The notes below the pieces were generated by a model. It was not told the origin of the DNA. It searched no databases and worked only from the letters and a program-made list of their open reading frames with translations. Below, in pieces: positions 21,625 to 28,342 of a DNA stretch of 28,342 nucleotides. The position numbers were made by a program, and so were the translations under genes. The first letter of the stretch is position 1, and each line of letters starts with the position of its first letter. This DNA comes from a virus. Where the stretch lies: positions 1 to 28,342 of IMG/VR virus record IMGVR_UViG_3300026478_000706; one strand, written 5' to 3'.

Positions 21625-24600
21625 ATGAAGGCTTATCTATATTTAGACGTTGAGACAACCGGATTAAGTTCGTCGATAAACGATATCGTGCAATTAGCAT
21701 GTGTTCCGGTTATAGACGGAAAATGCGGCGTGCCGTTTAATGAGTTTTGCCAACCAGCAAACTGGAATACTATTGATGCTAAATCTATAGAGGTTCACGG
21801 CATCACCGTTGAAATGATGAAAGGATTTCAATCGCCCTCTGCGATGTTGGATAAATTTGTTGCATATCTTTCTCAGTTCGGTACGAAATTTGTTATTGCT
21901 GGATATAATTCAAACTTTGATAAAGCATTCTTGGGCGCAATTTTTGCTAAAAACGGAAGATCAAACGAGTATTCGAGGTTTTTTCTAAACGAAATACGCG
22001 ACGTTCATGCCAGAGCTAAGGCAGTTAAAGATAAGTTAACCTCAACAAAACTAAAACTAGTAAATCTTGCCGAAGAGTTTGGCATACAAATCAAGGCGCA
22101 CGATGCGTTAAGCGATATTCAGGCCACCATTGAGGTAGATAAGAATCTATCTGCAATAATCGGCGAAGACTTCGAAGAGATATCTATCAAAGATGACAAG
22201 TTATCTCTTTCTCTTCCTGAGCTTCCTCAGTTGCACCTTCATTCAGAGTACAGCAACACAGATTCCGTGTCTTCCATTGAAGAATGGGTCTATTGGGCAG
22301 CATCTAAGGGGGTCAAAGCTATTTCTTTTCCAGACCACAATTGGGCTGCATCTCTTTATAAATCAATCAATGTCAAATCTGTTATAGAAAAAGTAAACAA
22401 GACACACAAACTATCTCTAACAGATCAAGATATATCGATAGTTCCTGCTATCAGTATCAATGTCATAGACACCGAAAACGGTCTCAATAAACCATTTAGA
22501 ATCAACGCATGGGCAGTATCTAATGTTGGTTATAGCAATCTTTTAAAGCTTGCATCCATGGGATGGGACTGCGGCGTAGAGGATTCTGGCATCCCTATCG
22601 CTATAATTAAAATAGAAGATGTTCTTGCCCATCAGGAAGGAGTCGTTTTTGGCACAGGATGCGAAAATGGGTTGGTTGGCTCTATTGTCTTGGGCGAAGA
22701 CGACGAGAAGGTTAAAGCTTCAAAGCTCGATAAGGTTGTCCGACAATTTGATCGAGTCGTATTGGAGTTACTGCCTTTCGACGTCATTAAGTACTTCGAC
22801 AAAGGCCTCGGCTTTAGGAACTTTTCAAAGACACCGTCTATCCCAGACGGAAACTTGACAAAAGCCATTAATAATCTCATTAAGAATTCAATAGATAATT
22901 ATGGCTATAGATTCATAATCTCAACTGCTGCTCATTTTATAAAAGAAGAAGATAAGATATTTCAAGACGTAGTATCTAAATCCTCATTTAAAGATAAGCG
23001 CTTTTTTTATGATACGCGCTACCAAAGATCGCTTGATGAATGCGCTGCTATACTGCAGCGCCATCTTGGGGATTGGCTTACTTTAGAGCAGATAGATCTC
23101 GCCAGGGTCGCAGCTGAAGATATTGCCTCAGCAGCGCAACAAATAAGCATTAAACATGAGTACCATTTACCACGTATTTCTATACCAGATCACATATCCC
23201 AAAAGACACAAGAATACGGTAAGCAGCTTTACCTGCTCTTAATGGCAAAGATAAAAGAACATGGTCGCTGGTCGAATGATCCAGAGTATGTTCAGCGCTT
23301 TAAAAAAGAATTAGACGTAATTTGGAAGAATTCCAAGCTTAATTTTATCCCATACTTTCTAATGTATGAGGATATTTGCTCCTACGCCAGGTCGCAAGGT
23401 ATTTTGCAAAATCTAGCTCGTGGCTCTGCGGGCGGATGCTTAATATCTTATTATCTCAAGATAATCCACATCGACCCCATCAAAGAGCATCTGCCCTTCG
23501 AAAGGTTCCTATCGCATGCTCGTATTAATGCTGGCAGCTTTCCAGATATAGATCTAGATCTTGGCCAGCGTGGACCGGTGCTAAAGTATTTGGCTAAAAA
23601 ATATAAAGCTGGTTTTGCTCAAATAGGTACATTTCAACGGTTTAAAACTAAAAATGCTATTAAAGATGCCATGTTTGCTGTTTTTGGTAGAAACAGGGCC
23701 GACAAAGAGATCATGGACGTCTGCGACACTATTCCAGATTCGCCTCAAGGTTTGGATGAAGATAAGTTTCTGTATGGATACACGGACTCCGAGGGTGTTG
23801 TTCATAAAGGCCACCTAGAGCAAAATGAGACACTTCAGATATTTTTTAAACAATACCCAGAGATTGAGCAGGTAACCAAGAAGTTAATTGGTTTGCCGAA
23901 GGGCATGGGTCGCCATGCATCTGCGTTTGTGATATCTACGTTAGACTTATCGTCAGAGCGCGTTCCAACAATGCTTTTCGACGACCCAGACATCGGAAGG
24001 GTTGCTGTAACTCAATTTGAGGCCCCAATGGTAGAGAAATCGGGCCTTGTTAAGGCTGATGTGCTTGGTCTTACAACTGTCAAAACACTCGAGAGCGTCG
24101 TTTCCTTAATTAAGAATAATGCTGGTGTAGATCTGTTAGAAGAAGATGATAAAGGGGTTCAGCTACTTTACCGCCTTCCTGAAGACAACAAAGTCTATGA
24201 AGATTTCTATAAGCGTAAGACAGATTCAGCTTTTCAGTTTAACACAGATCTTATTAAAGGATATATTCAAAAGTTTGCTCCGATAAGAAGACAAGATTTG
24301 TCTGACCTTACGGCGCTATGTCGACCTGGTGCACTGGACGTGGAATTTATTCCAGGTGTTTCTGCTACTCAGTTCTATATCGATGTTAGAAACATGGTTA
24401 GAGATCCAGAGTACATCCACGAAGACCTAGCTGAAGTTTTATCTGAAACCAATGGCGTTGTTGTCTATCAAGAACAACTTATGTCCATCTTGGTTAAGTT
24501 TTGCGGATATTCTCTTGAAGAATCAGATCAGATTCGTTCAGCCATCGCTAAGAAAAAACGCGACGTTATGTTGAAGACGTTCGATAGGATCAGGTCTGAA

Positions 24601-25671
24601 ACCATGAAAAGGGGCTGGACTCTAGATCAGGCTAACAAGCTCTGCGACGTCGTAACCGCATACTCAAACTATTCATTTAACCGTTCTCACTCAAGGGCAT
24701 ATGCAGAGCTTGGATACATTACCATGTATCTGAAACACCATTACCCGCTAGAGTGGTGGGCGGCAGAGCTCAATAATTCAGACGAAAACAAGATACGACA
24801 TTATGTCACGATCCTGGGTGACAAGATCACGCCTCCTTCGCTTCACGCGCCAGACGACAGGTTTACTATTGTGGGCGATAGGATCGCAGCGCCTCTTTCT
24901 GCTGTAAAAGGTTTGGGCCCATCTAGCATTAAGGCAATTATTAGTCGTGGGCCCTATTCTTCTGTCGAAGACTTCATCAGCAAAATGTCGTCCGGCGTAA
25001 ACTCTTCGCATTTTTGGGCTCTACTTAGAGCCGGTGTGTTCGACGAGATGGCCCCAAGCAGCGTGTCGATACCAGAAGCCCGTAAGCAGTTTGTGACACT
25101 ATTTAAGTCAACCAAAAAAATAAAGAACGTACCAGAGGAAGTCCTAGATACCTCGCCTCTCAGCATATTCCTTAATCAAAGAGATATTTATAAGTGCTTT
25201 AATAAGGCGCTTTTAGCCGATCCACTTATTCGCAATGAGATATCGGCGATGTGGCCTTCTATGCGTGAAACTAAAAGAAAGGATATACCATTAGCATTTG
25301 GCACTTCGCCAACTATCCCGGTCATATCGTCGGTTGCTGTTGCTGCAAAACTAATAGACGCTCAAGAAAGATCTGAGTCCACAGATAAGATTAAGGTTGC
25401 TATGGTGGGGTTGTTTCAATCGTCTACCCACAGAAGCGGCACCTCAAAACGAGGCAAGCCATGGTCAAAGGTTGACGTCGTTGTATCGGATGGTCTGTCT
25501 ACTATAGAATGTACTTTCTGGGACCAGAGGCGCGCTTTGAGATTTCCCACAAACACGCTTGTATATGTAATGGGTTATGTAAAAAGAGGGTGGAAGGGAT
25601 CTCCCTCCCTTGAGGTGTTAGAACTTGAACGCTTAGATCGCTTTGATAATTCAAAGCGCAAACTATCTTAA
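21625..25671 (+). CDS. DNA polymerase III alpha (DnaE-type) with fused N-terminal exonuclease
   Basis: This replicative polymerase, 1348 residues, has the proofreader on the same chain. A DnaQ-type exonuclease at about 1-185 shows YLDVETTG (ExoI, D8/E10), GYNSNFDKAFL (ExoII) and HDALSDIQAT (ExoIII). A PHP domain starts near 204 (HLHSEYSNTDS, then FPDHNW). The C-family polymerase core has ARGSAGGCLISYYL, FPDIDLD with two catalytic Asp (about 641-647), and KADVLGLTTV with the third Asp (about 811). It continues with GRHASAFVIS, LCRPGALD, VYQEQLMSIL, FNRSHSRAYAELGY and a helix-hairpin-helix-like VKGLGPSS. An OB fold (about 1256-1340) follows. PolC carries the exonuclease inserted in the PHP domain; here it precedes it. 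No sliding clamp or loader gene is in the window. ATG 21625 has GAGGG upstream. Confidence 0.95.
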   Translation: MKAYLYLDVETTGLSSSINDIVQLACVPVIDGKCGVPFNEFCQPANWNTIDAKSIEVHGITVEMMKGFQSPSAMLDKFVAYLSQFGTKFVIAGYNSNFDKAFLGAIFAKNGRSNEYSRFFLNEIRDVHARAKAVKDKLTSTKLKLVNLAEEFGIQIKAHDALSDIQATIEVDKNLSAIIGEDFEEISIKDDKLSLSLPELPQLHLHSEYSNTDSVSSIEEWVYWAASKGVKAISFPDHNWAASLYKSINVKSVIEKVNKTHKLSLTDQDISIVPAISINVIDTENGLNKPFRINAWAVSNVGYSNLLKLASMGWDCGVEDSGIPIAIIKIEDVLAHQEGVVFGTGCENGLVGSIVLGEDDEKVKASKLDKVVRQFDRVVLELLPFDVIKYFDKGLGFRNFSKTPSIPDGNLTKAINNLIKNSIDNYGYRFIISTAAHFIKEEDKIFQDVVSKSSFKDKRFFYDTRYQRSLDECAAILQRHLGDWLTLEQIDLARVAAEDIASAAQQISIKHEYHLPRISIPDHISQKTQEYGKQLYLLLMAKIKEHGRWSNDPEYVQRFKKELDVIWKNSKLNFIPYFLMYEDICSYARSQGILQNLARGSAGGCLISYYLKIIHIDPIKEHLPFERFLSHARINAGSFPDIDLDLGQRGPVLKYLAKKYKAGFAQIGTFQRFKTKNAIKDAMFAVFGRNRADKEIMDVCDTIPDSPQGLDEDKFLYGYTDSEGVVHKGHLEQNETLQIFFKQYPEIEQVTKKLIGLPKGMGRHASAFVISTLDLSSERVPTMLFDDPDIGRVAVTQFEAPMVEKSGLVKADVLGLTTVKTLESVVSLIKNNAGVDLLEEDDKGVQLLYRLPEDNKVYEDFYKRKTDSAFQFNTDLIKGYIQKFAPIRRQDLSDLTALCRPGALDVEFIPGVSATQFYIDVRNMVRDPEYIHEDLAEVLSETNGVVVYQEQLMSILVKFCGYSLEESDQIRSAIAKKKRDVMLKTFDRIRSETMKRGWTLDQANKLCDVVTAYSNYSFNRSHSRAYAELGYITMYLKHHYPLEWWAAELNNSDENKIRHYVTILGDKITPPSLHAPDDRFTIVGDRIAAPLSAVKGLGPSSIKAIISRGPYSSVEDFISKMSSGVNSSHFWALLRAGVFDEMAPSSVSIPEARKQFVTLFKSTKKIKNVPEEVLDTSPLSIFLNQRDIYKCFNKALLADPLIRNEISAMWPSMRETKRKDIPLAFGTSPTIPVISSVAVAAKLIDAQERSESTDKIKVAMVGLFQSSTHRSGTSKRGKPWSKVDVVVSDGLSTIECTFWDQRRALRFPTNTLVYVMGYVKRGWKGSPSLEVLELERLDRFDNSKRKLS

Positions 25672-25705
25672 GTATAAATTGTTTTAATTCGTAAAAGGAG
25701 AAAAA

Positions 25706-26467
25706 ATGGACAGCGTATATGTTTTCACGCAGAATCCACCAGAAAATCTCTCTGAAAAAGAGATGGTTTTGTCTAAACCAACATTTCTTGAAGAAATTAA
25801 GGCTTGTTCGCGTAGAAAAGGTTTTTCTGCAACTCTAGGACCAAACTATCTAAGAGCTATTGCAGAAGAAATCGGTCGTCGGTATGACAAATATTTTAAC
25901 GCATACAGGCACGTAGTGCCCCAAGATTTTATGGGACGTGTTGCAGAAACAGATGAGCAAGTTGCAGAAGTGATACACGAGATGTTTCAAGCGCGATACC
26001 CCGCCATCTATCAAAGATATTATGAATCCGTCTTAAGATCTAGACCATTTACAACTAAAGTCATCTATTTCACAGGATCTGCAGACGATGTGGCGGTTTT
26101 TAAACGTCTCGGTATCGATCAAATTAACGAAAATCAAATTTTAGATCATCTTGGCATTAATAAGTCATTAAAAAAACAAACTCAAAAACTAGAAAAACAA
26201 CAAAAAGAATTGCCGGTGCCTGAAGTTAAAAAACAAGAAATGGAAAATTTTTCTAAAGAGCTGGAACTTTTAGCATCTCTGGGTGATTCTAATCCCCCTG
26301 CCATTAAAGAATCCTATGCAAAAGAAGTTGTCTTGCAAAATAAAAAGCCGCAGCAAGTAAGTCCGCAGCAAGTAAGTCCGCAGCAAGTAAGAATAACCGA
26401 TCCAAAAACGACACCTGTTAAAGAGCAACTAAAAACAATTCAATCCACAGATCCATTAAAATCTTAG
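25706..26467 (+). CDS. Unknown 253-residue protein with Gln-rich C-terminal repeats
   Basis: The N-terminal 150 residues look folded: KPTFLEEIKACSRRKGFSAT, GPNYLRAIAEEIGRRYDKYF and HEMFQARYPAIYQRYYESVL, followed by FTTKVIYFTGSADDVAVFKR and LGIDQINENQILDHLGI. The C-terminal 100 residues are probably disordered (many Lys, Gln, Glu, Pro) and hold three copies of PQQVS/PQQVR. I recognise no family. ATG 25706 has an excellent ribosome site, AAAAGGAG (25695-25702). The position between DNA polymerase and the ssDNA-binding protein makes a replisome or recombination accessory role plausible, perhaps with the tail as a flexible tether. This is context only. Confidence 0.68.
   Translation: MDSVYVFTQNPPENLSEKEMVLSKPTFLEEIKACSRRKGFSATLGPNYLRAIAEEIGRRYDKYFNAYRHVVPQDFMGRVAETDEQVAEVIHEMFQARYPAIYQRYYESVLRSRPFTTKVIYFTGSADDVAVFKRLGIDQINENQILDHLGINKSLKKQTQKLEKQQKELPVPEVKKQEMENFSKELELLASLGDSNPPAIKESYAKEVVLQNKKPQQVSPQQVSPQQVRITDPKTTPVKEQLKTIQSTDPLKS
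26348..26392 (+). repeat. 15-bp tandem repeat, three copies
   Basis: CCGCAGCAAGTAAGT occurs three times in a row inside the 253-residue gene, the last copy differing at its final base. It encodes PQQVS, PQQVS, PQQVR. The near-perfect DNA identity points to recent slippage or duplication that keeps the frame. Confidence 0.92.
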
Positions 26468-26471
26468 GTTT

Positions 26472-26502
26472 TTATGCTTTATGTGTTTTATATGGGTATA
26501 AT
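26472..26502 (+). promoter_or_regulatory. Candidate promoter before the ssDNA-binding protein gene
   Basis: TATAAT at 26497-26502 is a perfect -10. Upstream, TTATGCTTTA (26472-26481) matches the T4 MotA box of middle promoters ((A/T)(A/T)TGCTT(T/C)A). The gap to the -10 is 15 bases, slightly longer than the roughly 13 usual in T4. Transcription would start near 26508-26509. No motA gene is visible in this window, so the match may be accidental. Confidence 0.42.
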
Positions 26503-26547
26503 TAAATTACCCAATGTTGGGTATTACTGCCTTTTTAGGCAAAGGAG
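26493..26547 (+). promoter_or_regulatory. Folded leader/operator of the ssDNA-binding protein gene
   Basis: TACCCA (26508-26513) can pair with TGGGTA on either side (26493-26498 or 26518-26523), so two hairpins exclude each other. A third hairpin TGCCT/AGGCA (26528-26532/26537-26541) with a TTTT loop abuts the ribosome site AAAGGAG (26541-26547). The start codon GTG follows at 26553. T4 gene 32 is known to regulate its own message through a folded leader, so self-control is a reasonable hypothesis here. Confidence 0.5.
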
Positions 26548-26552
26548 AACTT

Positions 26553-27602
26553 GTGGCTAAGTCCAATTTGAAACTAAACCTAGATTCTTTGAAAGAGCGC
26601 AAGGAATGGAAACGTCACCCTATTAATCAGGGGGAAAACATTTACCGCGTTCTTCCGCCCTTCGGCGAAGGTTCTGATGGATACGCATATCGTAGATGGG
26701 TGATTGCATGGCTTGCCGATCCCCAAACTGGCCGCCGGCGTCCCTACGCTTCCCCTAGGTCATTCGCCACAGATAGTGCCTGTCCCGTATCTGAGTATGT
26801 CTCTCTTGTTGAGAAGAAAAAAGAAGCACTGGAAGCTTCCCTTAAAAATCGTAACGCTTCTCGCGAAGAAGTTAAAGAGGCTCTTAAGCCATTTACAGAT
26901 ATGCTATGGGCCATTAAGCCTAAGGCTACATACATCTACAATGCCTGCAATAAAGCTGGTGAAGTGGGTCTTCTTGAGCTTAAGAAGACGGCTCATGATG
27001 CAATGAAAAAGCAAATGATGCAATATGTGACCGATTACGGTCAAGACCCTACTTCTCTAGAATCCAATCCAGACGATTCTGGTATTTGGTTTAAGATTCG
27101 TCGTGAAGGCGAAGGCACGAATACCGAGTATTCGGTCTCTAAGAACCAGACCAAAAAGAAGACCTCTGAGGGCATTGTTTGGGTTGACGATCGCGATCCG
27201 CTTCCAACCAACGTCATGGATAATTACGATAGCCTTGGCTACGATTTGACTACTCTTTATAAACGTTATTCTTACGACGAACTTAAAGAAGTACTGATGG
27301 CCAATTTGGCAAATCTTTATGCTCAAGCTCCGGAACTCCAAGTTCCAGGTTTTGAGGTTGACGCACCGAAACCTGTAAAAGCCGTTGCCAAAGTTGAAGA
27401 AGACGAAGATGTTGAAGACTACAAGGCGCCGATTAAAAAGCCTGTCAATATTCGTTTCGACGACCACGACGACGATGATGAAGAAGCACCTGCACCCAAA
27501 AAGCGTCAAGTAGAAGCCACAACTAAAGTAGTTACAAAAGCTACCAGATCGCAATCCGATGACGAGATCTTTGCGTTTGCTGAGTCACTCCTCGATAACT
27601 GA
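26553..27602 (+). CDS. Single-stranded DNA-binding protein, T4 gp32-like
   Basis: The 349-residue protein probably coats ssDNA in replication and recombination. The N-terminal region has LKERKEWKRHP and NIYRVLPPFGEG (29-40), matching the 'RxLPP' strand of gp32-type OB folds. Then come WVIAWLADPQTGRRRPYASP, ACPVSEY (77-83) and, after a helical insert, AIKPKATYIYNACNK, comparable to the 'rKTSYWANILV' strand of gp32. The C-terminus is very acidic (EEDEDVEDY, DDHDDDDEE) and ends DDEIFAFAESLLDN, the partner-binding tail expected in this class. Only one Cys sits where gp32 has zinc ligands, so zinc binding is doubtful. GTG 26553 follows AAAGGAG by five bases; the frame also opens at ATG 26514, which lies in the hairpin leader without a ribosome site. 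The genes for a mediator and a recombinase follow at once. Confidence 0.8.
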   Translation: MAKSNLKLNLDSLKERKEWKRHPINQGENIYRVLPPFGEGSDGYAYRRWVIAWLADPQTGRRRPYASPRSFATDSACPVSEYVSLVEKKKEALEASLKNRNASREEVKEALKPFTDMLWAIKPKATYIYNACNKAGEVGLLELKKTAHDAMKKQMMQYVTDYGQDPTSLESNPDDSGIWFKIRREGEGTNTEYSVSKNQTKKKTSEGIVWVDDRDPLPTNVMDNYDSLGYDLTTLYKRYSYDELKEVLMANLANLYAQAPELQVPGFEVDAPKPVKAVAKVEEDEDVEDYKAPIKKPVNIRFDDHDDDDEEAPAPKKRQVEATTKVVTKATRSQSDDEIFAFAESLLDN

Positions 27603-27610
27603 GGTGCACC

Positions 27611-28081
27611 GTGGGTACCGATCTCCAGACTATCGAGTCTAACTTGGATTCGATAGATCTAAAACACATAGCAGCATTTACTCGCAAGCTAGGTGATATC
27701 GGTCAAGGTTTCAATAAGATGATGGCTCCCGTGTATCTACGGGAGTTCATCATCGCTTATGACGTATCGTCAGTTATGCATGCAAAGGCCGTTCAGGCAG
27801 AGCTGAATGCCAAGACTGCATTAGATACGGCAGAGGCAATTGCTTACCTTGATCGTGCGCCTGATTTCTTTAAAAAGAGAGATGAAAAGCCCACGGTGGA
27901 ATCTCGCAAGGCATATGTAGCCCTTGATCCAGATGTCCAAAGGGCAAAAGAGATTTATGCACGAGCTCAGGCTCTTTCTCTCTTATTAAAGAATAAAGTT
28001 CAAGAATTTAGATTTGCTATCGATGCCGTCAGAAAGCTTTCAGAAGACGGTTATATGACGCCATGGGAAGGCATGAAATAA
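27611..28081 (+). CDS. Probable recombination mediator, UvsY-like
   Basis: The 156-residue chain is helical and lies exactly between the gp32-like and RecA/UvsX genes, where a loader of recombinase onto coated DNA is expected. Its order of segments parallels T4 UvsY (137 residues). A tyrosine/charge-rich helix with repeated Ala and Lys (REFIIAYDVSSVMHAKAVQA) comes first, then a charged linker (LDRAPDFFKKRDEKPTVESR). After it come AYVALDPDVQRAKEIYARAQ, which parallels the 'L-S-A-D-K-D-V' part of UvsY, and a final helix FRFAIDAVRKLSEDGYMTPW with a Gly near the end. Similarity is weak and remembered, not computed. The start is GTG 27611 with GAGG six bases before it. A different helper, such as a gp59-type helicase loader, is possible. 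Confidence 0.5.
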   Translation: MGTDLQTIESNLDSIDLKHIAAFTRKLGDIGQGFNKMMAPVYLREFIIAYDVSSVMHAKAVQAELNAKTALDTAEAIAYLDRAPDFFKKRDEKPTVESRKAYVALDPDVQRAKEIYARAQALSLLLKNKVQEFRFAIDAVRKLSEDGYMTPWEGMK

Positions 28082-28102
28082 ACACTAAGAAAGGAAACAG
28101 AT

Positions 28103-28342
28103 ATGAGTGCTAATAAATGGATGTCTAAACTTACTAACGATTTAGGTGTTGCCGCGTCTAAGTTAAAGGTTCAGCAACCAGATCCTATTCCCACCTGGTC
28201 GCCATCCTTAAACTGGGCTACCGCGCAGGGAGGGCTTATCCCCGGAAAGATTAATATATTTTATGGTCCAGAGAGCGCCGGTAAGTCGATGTTGGCCATG
28301 ATGGCGATTGTTGAACTTCAAAGAAGAGACCGAGAAGCACTA
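28103..28342 (+). CDS. RecA/UvsX-family recombinase (N-terminal part)
   Basis: The gene starts at ATG 28103, with AAGGA seven bases upstream, and runs off the window after 80 codons. The visible part contains PTWSPSLNWATAQGGLIPGK, the usual substrate-anchoring segment, then INIFYGPESAGKSMLAMMAI, in which GPESAGKS is the Walker A loop. The loop is closer to bacterial RecA (GPESSGKT) than to T4 UvsX. The N-terminal region before it is short, as in UvsX. Walker B, the DNA-binding loops and the C-terminus lie outside the window. It would form the strand-exchange filament with help of the two upstream products. Confidence 0.85.
   Translation, partial: MSANKWMSKLTNDLGVAASKLKVQQPDPIPTWSPSLNWATAQGGLIPGKINIFYGPESAGKSMLAMMAIVELQRRDREAL

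Noticed and set aside
27057-27554. 165-residue minus-strand frame opposite the gp32-like gene
   Set aside because: It is a shadow of the acidic gene: Phe/Val-rich because the sense strand is GAA/GAT-rich, and it has no start signal.

Overview
The window reads as part of a large tailed double-stranded DNA phage genome (Caudoviricetes). Almost every base is coding, start and stop codons overlap throughout, and the recognisable genes are phage fibre, replication and recombination genes. Two small lipoproteins with clear lipoboxes and a membrane-anchored coiled-coil protein fit a Gram-negative host, but that is inference. No integrase, transposase, tRNA or CRISPR array was seen.

Region 1 (1-5117, + strand) is a fibre/adhesin block. 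It holds the tail end of one gene, a carbohydrate-binding-type tail protein, and three tandem paralogues of about 430 residues. Each paralogue carries exactly seven copies of a 47-49 residue repeat, which I read as a seven-bladed beta-propeller. The repeat backbone is nearly invariant even at synonymous sites, while about six positions per repeat vary strongly. A 120-bp stretch is shared without mismatch between two of the genes, which points to repeat shuffling.

Region 2 (5120-9938, - strand) is a replication operon running right to left: a small protein, DnaG-type primase, a winged-helix DnaD-like protein (possible helicase loader) and DnaB-type helicase. Two lipoproteins, a small membrane protein and three small unknowns follow. 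Nearly all junctions overlap by a few bases.

Region 3 (9989-28342, + strand) is a recombination, nucleotide and polymerase block. In order it has a UvsW/XPB-like SF2 helicase, a 234-nt non-coding gap that looks like a structured RNA, dUTPase, a methyltransferase-fold protein without its catalytic motif, and a GroEL-type chaperonin. Next come a membrane coiled-coil protein, a zinc-ribbon protein, a gp46/SbcC-like ATPase, a RuvC-like resolvase, several unknowns, a DUF1599-like protein and a T5 A1-like metallophosphoesterase. The block ends with a 1348-residue DnaE-type polymerase carrying its own N-terminal proofreading exonuclease, a gp32-like single-strand binding protein, a probable UvsY-like mediator and the start of a RecA/UvsX recombinase.

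Together these genes describe a hybrid machine: bacterial-style fork enzymes (DnaB, DnaG, DnaE) joined to a T4-style recombination set (gp32, UvsY, UvsX, gp46, UvsW-like). The most unusual parts are the repeat-variable propeller adhesins, the structured RNA before dut, the folded leader before the ssDNA-binding protein gene, and the hairpin that hides the ribosome binding site of the DUF1599-like gene.
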